From assembly GCA_900108205.1 (NCBI GenBank), contig FNUU01000002.1:62001-126000 (forward strand): a stretch of 64,000 nucleotides of DNA. Reading direction: 5' to 3'. The notes below the pieces were generated by a model. The model did no database searches and had not been told where the DNA came from. It saw only the letters and a program-made list of their open reading frames with translations. The translations under genes were made by a program, and so were the position numbers. Origin of the DNA: Eubacterium ruminantium (GTDB lineage Bacteria > Bacillota > Clostridia > Lachnospirales > Lachnospiraceae). This document shows, in pieces, positions 1 through 8,662 of this stretch (position 1 is the first letter of the stretch; each line of letters begins with the position of its first letter).

Positions 1-331
1 TTATAAATACTGCAACCAGCAGTATAACAAAAGCAAGAGCAATCCGAAGAAGGCTCCTGTTTCTTATATAAGTTGCCGCACCCTTCTCATTCAGTCTGAG
101 TCCGGCATCCAGCGCGTCATACATATTTATGACAGCGGCAACTGCGAGAGCTGCTCCCGCCAAAAGTCCCACCAGGTAAAATATCTTTCCTGTCCCGGGT
201 ACTATGATCAGTCCCGCTGCAAGAAAAATTATACTGATGAGAAATATTCCTATTATAAGCTGTGCCAGTACATGTCCGGCACTGTCGTCTCTCCTTAATC
301 TGAGGAGGCGCTTCATGATCCAGTCAATCAT
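1..331 (-). CDS. ATP synthase subunit I-like membrane protein, 3' end cut by window edge
   Basis: About 110 codons are visible, starting MIDWIMKRLLRLRRDDSAGH, and the frame is still open at base 1. After a basic N-terminus there are three or four hydrophobic stretches (around residues 24-45, 50-68 and 92-110), typical of the small, poorly conserved membrane protein encoded just ahead of atpB. It follows the AtpZ-like gene on the same strand with a gap of about 80 bases, so both probably lead an F1Fo-ATP synthase operon that continues to the left. The assignment rests on context and hydropathy, not on a sequence motif. No strong ribosome binding site precedes the chosen ATG. Confidence 0.55.
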   Translation of the reverse strand, partial: MIDWIMKRLLRLRRDDSAGHVLAQLIIGIFLISIIFLAAGLIIVPGTGKIFYLVGLLAGAALAVAAVINMYDALDAGLRLNEKGAATYIRNRSLLRIALAFVILLVAVFI

Positions 332-413
332 TTTCTTATATACTCACTCAATCCTCTAAACAGCCGGTATCATGATCTCTCAATCTTCGGAATTGCAGAG
401 ATCTGCTCCATTC

Positions 414-707
414 TTAAAACTCATCCTCTGACTCTTCATCGTCCGTCTCATTTGAAAACGCTTTCTTCTGCCACTCAGGAATCTCTTCCTGCATTTTTTT
501 CGCAGCAAGCACCTCTCTCCTGACCAGGACGTACACCGATCTGAATCCGCTGAGAACTCCAAGTATTATAAAGAAAATGATCCATTTCGTGTGAAATTTT
601 TTATCTATAAAATATCCTATGGCAGTACACAGCAAGATCGGAACTATCATTGATATTCCGATCTGAAGGACAAGAAATAAGTTTTCCGCTACTCTGTTCT
701 TCTTCAT
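414..707 (-). CDS. AtpZ/AtpI family protein (putative F0F1-ATPase subunit)
   Basis: A protein of about 97 residues with two membrane helices (roughly residues 10-32 and 40-60) separated by a short basic turn, then a charged C-terminus ending in an acidic run (DDEESEDEF). This matches the ATPase_gene1/AtpZ family, encoded at the head of many bacterial ATP synthase operons and proposed to help assemble the c-ring or carry Mg2+/Ca2+. An upstream GTG at 731 would add eight residues, but AGGCGG lies just ahead of the ATG at 707, so the shorter form is preferred. The next gene on the strand is another small membrane protein, which supports an atp operon leader. Confidence 0.7.
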   Translation of the reverse strand: MKKNRVAENLFLVLQIGISMIVPILLCTAIGYFIDKKFHTKWIIFFIILGVLSGFRSVYVLVRREVLAAKKMQEEIPEWQKKAFSNETDDEESEDEF

Positions 708-783
708 ATCCGCCTGAAATACCACAAACACTACTAGTTTACTTTTTTTTTAGACAATATGCAACCATATTTTCTAAATATAT

Positions 784-804
784 CTTATCAAAAGAAAAAT
801 AAGC
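784..804. repeat. Degenerate half-copy of palindromic repeat module C
   Basis: The 21 bases beginning cttatcaaaagaaaaataag match one arm of the module C hairpin with about two differences. They sit six bases beyond the stop codon of the HAD phosphatase gene, the same kind of position as other copies. Confidence 0.45.
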
Positions 805-809
805 TTATC

Positions 810-1640
810 TTATGCACACAGAATAAATCTGTCGATAACCTTTACGATTCCGTCCTCATCATTTGAAGATGTTATGAAATCCGCAACACGCTTAACTGCA
901 TTCTGGGCATTTGCCATGGCAACTCCGATAGCCGCATACTTAACCATGGAAGTGTCATTGAAGCCATCGCCGCAGGCGATAACATTTTTATGCTCAATTC
1001 CAAGTATATCGATAACCTTCTCGATAGCCTTAGCCTTATCAACCTCACTGTTCATTGCCTCTACGAAGAAAGGCTCAGATCTTGTGATATTGAAATACTG
1101 TCCGTACATTCCCTGAAGCTCTTTTTCAAGTCCTTCTGAAATTTCAGGATCAGCTGTCATAAGCACCTTATATACATCTCTGTCGATTCTTTCCTTGAAG
1201 TTCTTTACCGGTTTAAGAGGAAGACCATTGATCTTCGCCTCCCACTCAAGATACTTATCCGGCTCTCTTCCGCAAATAACATACGGATCGGCTGTATCCT
1301 CAAAATCCTCATAGGTTACTATGCCCATATTTTTCTCGCAGCAGTAATCATAAAGCTTATGAACATATTCCTTTGAAAATTTCCTTGTGAAAATGTCTTT
1401 ATTGTCAGAACATCTTGTGATACGCGCTCCGTTATAAGTAAGCAGATATCCGCCATACTTTGCCATTTCCAGCTCTTCCTCATACCTTCTGACGCCCGGA
1501 GTAGGTCTTCCGGATGCGAGCATCACGAGATGTCCCTCTTCCATAATACGTCTTAAGGCATTCTTTGTAGGAAGTGTTATTTCCTTCTTAGAGTTTGTAA
1601 GTGTACCATCAATATCAAGAACCAGCAGCTTCTTATCCAT
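810..1640 (-). CDS. Cof-type HAD-superfamily hydrolase (sugar or flavin phosphatase)
   Basis: A 276-residue soluble protein. Motif I is DIDGT at residues 9-13 (nucleophile D9, acid/base D11); motif II is the serine in LASGRP near residue 43; motif IV is GDGFND near 223. The long segment between them is the C2B cap of the Cof/YbiV group, which dephosphorylates sugar phosphates, FMN or PLP. Length is normal for the family. The exact substrate cannot be read from sequence. The gene appears to be a single transcription unit between the atp leader and alaA on the same strand. Confidence 0.85.
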   Translation of the reverse strand: MDKKLLVLDIDGTLTNSKKEITLPTKNALRRIMEEGHLVMLASGRPTPGVRRYEEELEMAKYGGYLLTYNGARITRCSDNKDIFTRKFSKEYVHKLYDYCCEKNMGIVTYEDFEDTADPYVICGREPDKYLEWEAKINGLPLKPVKNFKERIDRDVYKVLMTADPEISEGLEKELQGMYGQYFNITRSEPFFVEAMNSEVDKAKAIEKVIDILGIEHKNVIACGDGFNDTSMVKYAAIGVAMANAQNAVKRVADFITSSNDEDGIVKVIDRFILCA

Positions 1641-1738
1641 TTTTATCTCCTAAAAAATATCTTTAACATGAACAACAGATCATCCAACCCCTGACAACCT
1701 TATAGCTGCATACACCTTTTTCCTTCTCTTTGCTACGT

Positions 1739-2962
1739 TTAATACTCTACCTGTCTGTAATCAGCAAGGAACTCCTTCATCTTCGTCATTGCCTCTGAAA
1801 GTACAGAAATCTCAGGCAGATAAACTATTCTGAAATGATCCGGAACCTCCCAGTGGAAGCCTCCACCGTGAGTGAAGAGGATCTTCTTCTCCCTCAAAAC
1901 ATCCAGAGCGAATTTCTCATCATCCTTAATGTTGAACCTTTTAACATCCAGCTTAGGGAAAATATAAAATGCCGCCTTCGGCTTAACTGCGCTCATACCC
2001 GGAATATCATTTACAGCTTTATAAATGAATTCTCTCTGCTCATAAACTCTTCCGCCCGGCTGGATCATCTTGTCTGTTTCAGCACTCATGGAAAGAGCCG
2101 AAGCTATAAGTGACTGGGCCGGAACATTTGAACAAAGTCTCATGGATGACAGAAGGTTGAGTCCCTCAATGTATCCCCTTGCATTTTCTTTATCTCCCGA
2201 AAGAGATACCCAGCCGACTCTGTAGCCTGCAATAAGATGGGACTTTGAAAGTCCGTTAAAGGTAAGGCAGAGACATTTATCCGTAAGACTTGCGATAGAT
2301 GTATGAACCGCCCCGTCCATAACAAGTCTGTCATAGATTTCATCCGCAAAAATAATAAGATCATTTTCCTCAGCAAGCTTTACGATCTCCATCAGTAATT
2401 CCTTCGGATATAAAGCACCTGTAGGATTGTTTGGATTTATAACAACAATTCCCTTTGTTCTCGGAGTGATCTTCTTCTTTATATCATTTATGTCAGGGAA
2501 CCATTCAGCCTCTTCATCGCAGATATAATGAACAGCGGTTCCGCCTGCAAGAGTAACCGAAGCAGTCCAGAGCGGATAATCAGGAGCAGGAACAAGCACC
2601 TCATCGCCATAGTCAAGAAGTCCCTGCATAGACATTGTGATAAGCTCGCTGACACCATTTCCGGTATAAACATCATCTATTGTTACGCCTTCAATGCCCT
2701 TCTTCTTATCATATTCCACAATGGCTTCCCTGGCTGAGAAAAGTCCCTTTGAATCAGAGTAGCCTTCGGTCGAAGTCAGATTACCGGACATTTTTTCGAT
2801 CAATTCATCCGGTGCTCTGAAACCAAATGGAGCCGGATTTCCAATATTCAGCTTAAGAACAGTCTCACCATTCCTGACCATTCTGTTCGCCTCGTCCATA
2901 ACAGGACCCCGGATATCATAACAAACATTATTGAGCTTAACGGATTTTTCAAATTTTCTCAT
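1739..2962 (-). CDS. alaA: Glutamate-pyruvate aminotransferase AlaA-like
   Basis: A 407-residue class I PLP-dependent aminotransferase. The N-terminal region (KSVKLNNVCYDIRGPV, then LKLNIGNPAPFGF) is characteristic of the AlaA (YfbQ) branch, which makes alanine from pyruvate and glutamate. Further landmarks are PAPDYPLW, INPNNPTGA, DEIYD and the PLP-lysine segment NGLSKSHLIAGYRVGW. The ATG at 2962 was chosen over an in-frame start 51 codons upstream because GGAGG with AGAGG lies directly before it and the extra N-terminus has no family counterpart. It is cytosolic and divergent from the MATE gene. Confidence 0.88.
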   Translation of the reverse strand: MRKFEKSVKLNNVCYDIRGPVMDEANRMVRNGETVLKLNIGNPAPFGFRAPDELIEKMSGNLTSTEGYSDSKGLFSAREAIVEYDKKKGIEGVTIDDVYTGNGVSELITMSMQGLLDYGDEVLVPAPDYPLWTASVTLAGGTAVHYICDEEAEWFPDINDIKKKITPRTKGIVVINPNNPTGALYPKELLMEIVKLAEENDLIIFADEIYDRLVMDGAVHTSIASLTDKCLCLTFNGLSKSHLIAGYRVGWVSLSGDKENARGYIEGLNLLSSMRLCSNVPAQSLIASALSMSAETDKMIQPGGRVYEQREFIYKAVNDIPGMSAVKPKAAFYIFPKLDVKRFNIKDDEKFALDVLREKKILFTHGGGFHWEVPDHFRIVYLPEISVLSEAMTKMKEFLADYRQVEY

Positions 2963-3223
2963 TTTCCTCTGCCTCCATTCAGCGTTTCTTGCATAAATAA
3001 GTATTTTTGCAATTCGAGCATTAATTCTAGCACAAAAATCCGGCAATGTCTTTACCAAAATTATGTTTTTGTGAGGTTTTTTTGAATTTTTTTCGGATAC
3101 TTGGGATAAATACATCAGATTATTTATATTTTTTGATATTTTTGTTATATATTTATTTTTTGCGAAATACTATAACTTGTATTTGCACGCAATAATACAT
3201 TACAGAATTGAGGTAACTATAAA

Positions 3224-4564
3224 ATGGCCAGAACCATAGATATGACCAAGGGTTCACCTTCAAAGCATATTTTAAGCTTTGCGATCCCTCTGCTGCTCGG
3301 CAATCTTTTTCAACAGTTTTATAATGTAGTTGATACCATAATAATCGGAAAATATCTCGGAAAGCACATGCTTGCTTCCGTAGGCGCCACCGGCTCCATA
3401 AATTTTATGGTGGTGGGAATGTGCCTCGGCATCTGCTCCGGCTTCGGCATCCCCATAGCCCAGAGATTCGGTGCCCGGGATTACAAGGATATGCGGCGCT
3501 TTATATCAAATGCCACATGGCTTTCTGCTATGATATCAGCCATCGTCACCACTACCGTGTGCATATTCTGCGATGATATCTTAAAGCTTATGAAAACTCC
3601 TTCAGATATCATTGACGGTTCCTACAGATATATTTTTATAATATTTGCCGGCATACCAACCATCATTTTATACAATATGTGTTCCAGCATAATCCGGTCC
3701 CTGGGCGACAGCAAAACACCGCTTTATTTTCTGATCATCTCTTCACTGCTGAATATCGGACTGGACCTTCTCCTGGTAAAACCTATGGGCATCGCCGGTC
3801 CTGCCGTCGCAACGGTTGTGTCACAGGGAGTTTCAGGTTTACTTTGCCTATTTTACATGCGAAAAAAATATGATATACTGCATATGTCTAAGGAAGAATT
3901 ATTTATCAGCCCGACACATATAAAAAGGCTTTTGCTTCAGGGAATCCCTATGGGTATTCAGTATTCCATAACAGCCATCGGCAGCGTTATACTTCAGACC
4001 GCCGTAAATGAGCTTGGTTCACTGTACGTAGCTTCAGTAACTGCTGCAGGAAAGATTTCCATGTTCTTCGCCTGTCCTTTTGATGCTCTGGGAAGTACGG
4101 CCGCAACCTATAGCGGACAGAACATAGGAGCCGGAAAACCGGACAGGATATCCAAGGGTCTCAGGACTCTTGTTATGTACGGAGCCATATACTCCGCAGC
4201 AGCATTTTTCGTTCTCTTCTTTGCAGGAGGCGAACTGAGCCTGCTTTTCATGGATGAAGCTGACGCCTTTATTAAGAGTCATGCTCATCTTATGCTAAAA
4301 TACAACGGAAGCATGTATCTTTTCCTGGCTCTTGTAAATATCGTCCGTTTTCTCATTCAGGGAATGGGTTACTCGATACTTGCCGTTCTGGCCGGAGTAT
4401 TTGAAATGTTCGCCCGCGGTATCTCAGGCTTCATCCTTGTGGATATCCTCGGATACAGGGCTGTATGTATGGCGAATCCGCTTGCATGGATAGCTGCCGA
4501 CACCTTCCTTATCATTGCATATTTAATTATCATACGAAGGGAAAAAAGAAAGGTTAATATATGA
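3224..4564 (+). CDS. MATE family efflux transporter
   Basis: A 446-residue integral membrane protein with about twelve hydrophobic helices in two halves. It has MATE landmarks such as PLLLGNLFQQFYNVVDTIIIG near the N-terminus (residues 23-43) and the matching SAT/YSGQNIGAGKPDRI segment that opens the second half. The family exports drugs or metabolites in exchange for Na+ or H+. GAGG precedes the start. Its stop overlaps the ATG of the adenosine deaminase gene by four bases, so the two are translationally coupled; a purine-related substrate is therefore possible but unproven. Confidence 0.88.
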   Translation: MARTIDMTKGSPSKHILSFAIPLLLGNLFQQFYNVVDTIIIGKYLGKHMLASVGATGSINFMVVGMCLGICSGFGIPIAQRFGARDYKDMRRFISNATWLSAMISAIVTTTVCIFCDDILKLMKTPSDIIDGSYRYIFIIFAGIPTIILYNMCSSIIRSLGDSKTPLYFLIISSLLNIGLDLLLVKPMGIAGPAVATVVSQGVSGLLCLFYMRKKYDILHMSKEELFISPTHIKRLLLQGIPMGIQYSITAIGSVILQTAVNELGSLYVASVTAAGKISMFFACPFDALGSTAATYSGQNIGAGKPDRISKGLRTLVMYGAIYSAAAFFVLFFAGGELSLLFMDEADAFIKSHAHLMLKYNGSMYLFLALVNIVRFLIQGMGYSILAVLAGVFEMFARGISGFILVDILGYRAVCMANPLAWIAADTFLIIAYLIIIRREKRKVNI

Positions 4565-5610
4565 TAGGCGACCAATATTTGTGCGAACTGCATCTTCATC
4601 TCGACGGTTCACTTCCGGCCGAGACCATTAAATATCTCGCAGAACAGGAGGATATATCTCTTGATTCACTTATAGCTTCGGAAAATAAGACCGAACCCAT
4701 GAGTACCGAAATCCTTAAACCATATCTTTCAGTTTCTGCTGATTGCAGAGATCTGAATGAATATCTCACTAAGTTTCAGATTCCACTCAAGCTTCTTCAG
4801 ACTGAGGATGCTATTTACGATGCAGTAAAAGCTGTAGGCCATGCAGAGGAAGAGCTTGGAGTTGATTATGTTGAGCTTCGTTTTGCTCCACAGCTTCATC
4901 TTGAGAAAGGTCTGTCACAAAGACAGGTTATAGAAGCTGCTGCAGATTCTGCGGTATATTTCAATGCTGACCACAGTACAAAGATAAGACTTATACTCTG
5001 CTGTATGCGAGGCGCTGAGAATCATGAAGCAAATCTCGAAACAGTACGTCTCGCTGCCGAGTTCATGCACGAAAAGCATGATGAATACGCTGATTCCGCC
5101 TACAAAAAGGTCTTCGTTCCATCTGCAAAGGGAAGAACTCTGCCTGTCATAGCTGGTATAGATCTTGCAGGCGCAGAGGCTCTTTATCCGACAGAGAATT
5201 TCGCAGACCTCTTCCTGCTCGCAAGAGAGCTGGATATACCATTTACAATTCATGCAGGCGAAGCTGCCGGTCCTGACAGTATCTGGACCGCACTTAACTT
5301 TGGCGCAAGAAGGATCGGCCATGGTATAGCTGCGATACAGGATGACAAACTTATGCGTTATCTTGCCGACAATGATATTATTGTTGAATGCTGTCCAACC
5401 AGCAACCTCAATACCCGCGCTGTTGATTCCATAACAGAACACCCTGTACGTGAATTCCTTAAGCACGGTATCAAGGTTACCATCAGTTCCGACAATACTA
5501 CGGTTTCAAATACAAATATCCTTCATGAATTTGAGCTTCTTGAAGACGCCGGTCTTACTGCCGGGGAGAAGGACCAGCTTATCAAAAATGCAACCGACGG
5601 CTGGCTGTGA
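4561..5610 (+). CDS. add: Adenosine deaminase
   Basis: A 349-residue cytosolic zinc hydrolase that converts adenosine (or deoxyadenosine) to inosine. It shows the metal-binding HLHLDG (H11, H13), HAGEA with the catalytic glutamate, the conserved GHG segment, CCPTSN and the SSDNTTVSNT zinc/aspartate region. Those are the ordered motifs of the adenosine/AMP deaminase family. It is coupled to the upstream MATE exporter by an ATGA overlap. The protein ends soon after the last helix (NATDGWL), a little abruptly for the family, but all catalytic residues are present. Confidence 0.87.
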   Translation: MIGDQYLCELHLHLDGSLPAETIKYLAEQEDISLDSLIASENKTEPMSTEILKPYLSVSADCRDLNEYLTKFQIPLKLLQTEDAIYDAVKAVGHAEEELGVDYVELRFAPQLHLEKGLSQRQVIEAAADSAVYFNADHSTKIRLILCCMRGAENHEANLETVRLAAEFMHEKHDEYADSAYKKVFVPSAKGRTLPVIAGIDLAGAEALYPTENFADLFLLARELDIPFTIHAGEAAGPDSIWTALNFGARRIGHGIAAIQDDKLMRYLADNDIIVECCPTSNLNTRAVDSITEHPVREFLKHGIKVTISSDNTTVSNTNILHEFELLEDAGLTAGEKDQLIKNATDGWL

Positions 5611-5658
5611 TGGAGCTTATCAAATAATACGAGCAACAATATTTGCTTATCTTATAAC

Positions 5659-5716
5659 AAAAAGCACTCAGAGCTTATGATTTACATGGTAAATCACAAA
5701 CATCCGAGTGCTTTTT
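5659..5716. terminator. Bidirectional intrinsic terminator
   Basis: Arms AAAAAGCACTC and GAGTGCTTTTT are exact complements, with a nested hairpin GATTTAC-ATG-GTAAATC inside. A T-run follows on the plus strand and an A-run precedes, so it can end both the add transcript and the convergent zinc-ribbon gene. Confidence 0.85.
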
Positions 5717-5739
5717 CATTCAATAATCATATTCGGTAT

Positions 5740-5794
5740 CTTATCAAGAAAAACAAATACTCACTTCGTTCGTGCTTGTTTTTCTTCGGATAAG
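5740..5794. repeat. Palindromic repeat, module C (full copy)
   Basis: A 55-base near-palindrome with outer arms CTTATCAAGAAAAACAA and TTGTTTTTCTTCGGATAAG, and tip ACTTCGT. It ends five bases before the stop codon of the convergent zinc-ribbon gene. It is the same element as at 10240, 41863, 47842 and 62755. Confidence 0.85.
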
Positions 5795-5799
5795 TTATG

Positions 5800-7164
5800 T
5801 TATTCGGCAATCCATCCCTGGCTCAGAGTGGAATTAATAATATAAGGATTGTAAATATACCATTTTCCCTTATATTTATAAAGAAATGCATTGTATATCA
5901 GATTATCCTGATAAACTACCACCTCATCGTAGCTGCCAAGGATTCTGCCCTTAGTATCTCTGATATGTTCAGCCACGATATTCTTAAAAGTCTCATTGTT
6001 CCACCAGCTCTTATCATATCCGTATTTTTTATCACCATAGTTCCATTTGATATGGAGCTTTGCCACATCTACCTCTTCAATATCAGCCTTGTCTATCTTG
6101 TAGGTAGTTGAAATGAGCTCAGCCATATCATCTACCTGAATCTGATCAATGCCGTTCATGCGGGATATTCTGTACTCAGAAGCATTTCCGATACTTACAA
6201 TCTCATAATCAACCTTGAAATCCTTATATTTTTTCTTAAACAGTTCACTCTGTGCATCCGTTTCACTTTTATCAGCGGTACCACCGCTTATCGTGTCCTT
6301 AAATCCGTAAGAATTAAGCCACATATCCATAAGCTCACTGTTGAATTTCACATAATCCGCATTTTCAAGGATTCCACCCCTGGTAAACCCAAATCGCCTG
6401 ACAATAAGGCTGGCCATTCCCTGGTCTTCATTGATAAGGTCAGACCTCGGGCTGTCCGCCGGCTTATATATTTTTTCAAGCTTTGCAATATCCATATCTT
6501 CGATAGCTTCAAAGAATTCATCCAGCATTTTTTCCTGAGGACTCTTTAAAACCGCCTTAAGGATAAAAAATCCACCCACTCCAAGGCCTATAAGCAGAAC
6601 TATCACAAGCGGTATCACGATCTTCTTTTTGCTTTTCTTTTTGTTTTTCCTGCCATCTTTTCCGCTCTGATCTCCGCCTTGATCTCTGCCGGAATTCATG
6701 TCATATCCATAATTCGGATCCGCCACGATTCCTCCCAGCTGAAAAGCGTTCTGCTGCATGGAATAATCAGCCTGAGCATTGTACATAGCCTGCTGATAAT
6801 CCTGCCCCGAAAATTGGCTGTATTGCGGAGGCTGCGGCATGTTGACTTGGTTGTTGTTCGGCATAGCGGCCTGTACGTTGGTGTACATATTGTTTTGAAT
6901 ATTATTAGACATGCTGTCCGGCACAGTTCCCTGTGTCGTATACTGATCATAGCCTGCCGGTTGTTGTGTACTATTCAGTGTGTTGCCCGGCATATTCACC
7001 GGCACAGTTCCCTGTGCTGTATACTGATCATAGCCTGCCGGTTGTTGTGTACTATTCAGTGTGTTGCCTGCACTATCCGTAACCGACATCTGCCTGGTTC
7101 CGCAGCTGACACAAAATTCTGCATTGTCATTCAGCTGCGTACCACATTTATAACAAAACTTCAT
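5800..7164 (-). CDS. Zinc-ribbon, single-pass membrane protein of unknown function
   Basis: 454 residues. The N-terminus is a zinc ribbon (C4, C7, C18, C21 in MKFCYKCGTQ...FCVSCGTRQ). A low-complexity Gln/Asn/Tyr-rich linker (about 25-165) contains two near-identical 27-residue repeats at 33-86. A basic run (KKKSKKKIVIP) is followed by one transmembrane helix (about 183-203). The remaining 250 residues would lie outside the cell and show no motif I recognise; the FF-domain-like start resembles extracytoplasmic domains of other Firmicute zinc-ribbon proteins. GGGAG precedes the start. Such proteins are often tied to envelope or stress functions, but no role can be assigned. Confidence 0.75.
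   Translation of the reverse strand: MKFCYKCGTQLNDNAEFCVSCGTRQMSVTDSAGNTLNSTQQPAGYDQYTAQGTVPVNMPGNTLNSTQQPAGYDQYTTQGTVPDSMSNNIQNNMYTNVQAAMPNNNQVNMPQPPQYSQFSGQDYQQAMYNAQADYSMQQNAFQLGGIVADPNYGYDMNSGRDQGGDQSGKDGRKNKKKSKKKIVIPLVIVLLIGLGVGGFFILKAVLKSPQEKMLDEFFEAIEDMDIAKLEKIYKPADSPRSDLINEDQGMASLIVRRFGFTRGGILENADYVKFNSELMDMWLNSYGFKDTISGGTADKSETDAQSELFKKKYKDFKVDYEIVSIGNASEYRISRMNGIDQIQVDDMAELISTTYKIDKADIEEVDVAKLHIKWNYGDKKYGYDKSWWNNETFKNIVAEHIRDTKGRILGSYDEVVVYQDNLIYNAFLYKYKGKWYIYNPYIINSTLSQGWIAE
6907..7068 (-). repeat. 81-bp tandem duplication inside the zinc-ribbon gene
   Basis: Two adjacent 81-base units encode GNTLNSTQQPAGYDQYT followed by a short variable tail (residues 33-59 and 60-86). They are nearly identical at the DNA level, which suggests a recent or actively homogenised in-frame duplication in the flexible linker. 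Confidence 0.85.
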
Positions 7165-7224
7165 TCCCTTCTCCCTTCTGAAATCTCACCCATCCATAAA
7201 CCTCTTACATAATTTTTCATTTTT

Positions 7225-7284
7225 ATGTTCTCCAGGTATTTATACATTTTCCACCGCATGTTCCCCAGATATTTATACATTTTC
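7225..7284 (-). repeat. 33-bp tandem duplication of the hflX 3' end
   Basis: The last codons of hflX plus its stop (read on the minus strand as GAAAATGTATAAATA) and about a dozen following bases recur 33 bases downstream with few changes. The second copy lies outside the gene. Confidence 0.75.
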
Positions 7285-8652
7285 TTCCGGAACTATCCTG
7301 ATATATTTATTGAAGATACTCGCCGGCACCTCCGCCTCAACGTAAATGCCGTCCTCACGATATTCTTCCTTAATGACATGACCGTTACTTCTTATTTCTG
7401 CCACAGCTGACATTTCATTATATCCAAAGGTCTTCTCCAGATATTTCCGGTCTTCCTTGATCATCTCGGCCATTGCAGCTATGAGGCTTTCTATACCCTT
7501 TCCTGTTTTAGCGGAAATACTGACTTTTTTGTAGGCTCTGTCGTCTCTGATACGTATCGGAAGCTCTATATTATCCGGCCAAATATTATGTGTGTTCTGA
7601 CTGTCATATGTTTTTTCTCCGGTCGCACTGCTATTTCCTGCACTCTCTCCGGACACTCTGCTGTCCGCCGCCTTCTCCATCGCTCTGTCAACCTTGTTGA
7701 ATACCGTCAGTATCTTCTTGCCTTCAATACCCAGCATATCCAGAGTTTCGTATACGACCTTCATATCCTCTTCCGGATCGTCTGCGGAAATATCAACTAC
7801 ATGCATTATATAATCTGCATATTTTGCCTCTTCAAGCGTACTGCGAAAGGCATCCACAAGATTATGAGGCAGTTTTCGGATAAAACCAACCGTATCCGTA
7901 AGAAGGATCTGCTCCCCACCCTCAAATGAAAAACTTCTGGTGGTGGTATCGAGTGTCGCAAACAGTTTATTTTCAGCCAGTACATCCGCTCCCGTAAGCC
8001 GGTTAAGCAAAGTAGACTTTCCTACATTTGTATAGCCGACAATAGCAAATACCGGAACAGCATTTTCACCACGTCTTTTTCTTGTAAGCTCTCTGTGGCT
8101 GACAACATCATTCAGCTCTCTCTTCAGCTGAGCCACTCTGTTCCTGATGACTCTTCGATCCTGCTCCAGCTTCTTCTCTCCTGGACCTCTGGTACCAATT
8201 CCGCCTCCCAGTCTCGACATGGAAAGACCTTTTCCCGTAAGTCTTGTAAGTCTGTACTGCAGCTGGGCCAGCTCTACCTGAATCTTTCCTTCGGAGGTTA
8301 CCGCATGCTGCGCAAATATATCCAGAATGACCATAGTTCTGTCCATAACCTTGGTTCCAAGTATCCTTTCAAGGTTCGACATCTGTGCCGGCGTCAGCTC
8401 ATCATCGCAAATGATTCCTGTCGCTCCGGTACTGTCTATCAGAACAGACAGCTCTTCCAGCTTTCCGCTTCCAAGATATGTGGAAACACTGGGTTTATCT
8501 ATATGCTGCACCATTACAGCAACAGTTTCCGCACCGGCTGTTTCCACAAGCTCCTGCAGTTCATCCAGAGCCTCATAGGTATCAGTTCCGACTAGTATTA
8601 CTTTCTCTACCGGTTCTTCGATTATATTCATATAAAATTTCTCTTGCTCCAT
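7273..8652 (-). CDS. hflX: GTPase HflX
   Basis: A 459-residue ribosome-associated GTPase. It has the HflX N-terminal domain (GTDTYEALDELQELVETAGA, then TYLGSGKLEEL), the glycine-rich linker SRLGGGIGTRGPGEKKLEQD, and a G domain with G1 GYTNVGKST, G3 DTVGF and G4 NKVD. The family splits or rescues stalled 70S ribosomes under stress. An insertion rich in Ser/Asp/Asn between NKVD and the following strand is not conserved. A GTG at 8703 would overlap the upstream GH32 gene; the ATG at 8652, eleven bases after the GH32 stop, is preferred. Co-transcription with the GH32 gene is likely, although the two are functionally unrelated. Confidence 0.9.
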   Translation of the reverse strand: MEQEKFYMNIIEEPVEKVILVGTDTYEALDELQELVETAGAETVAVMVQHIDKPSVSTYLGSGKLEELSVLIDSTGATGIICDDELTPAQMSNLERILGTKVMDRTMVILDIFAQHAVTSEGKIQVELAQLQYRLTRLTGKGLSMSRLGGGIGTRGPGEKKLEQDRRVIRNRVAQLKRELNDVVSHRELTRKRRGENAVPVFAIVGYTNVGKSTLLNRLTGADVLAENKLFATLDTTTRSFSFEGGEQILLTDTVGFIRKLPHNLVDAFRSTLEEAKYADYIMHVVDISADDPEEDMKVVYETLDMLGIEGKKILTVFNKVDRAMEKAADSRVSGESAGNSSATGEKTYDSQNTHNIWPDNIELPIRIRDDRAYKKVSISAKTGKGIESLIAAMAEMIKEDRKYLEKTFGYNEMSAVAEIRSNGHVIKEEYREDGIYVEAEVPASIFNKYIRIVPEENV

Positions 8653-8662
8653 TTCTTTATTC

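Noticed and set aside
1-331. ATP synthase subunit a (AtpB)
   Set aside because: The visible sequence lacks the conserved AtpB helices and has the size and position of the small protein encoded before atpB.
4915-5466. 183-codon frame opposite adenosine deaminase
   Set aside because: It is antisense to a gene with complete catalytic motifs, has no ribosome binding site, and shows Cys/Tyr-rich composition typical of shadow frames.
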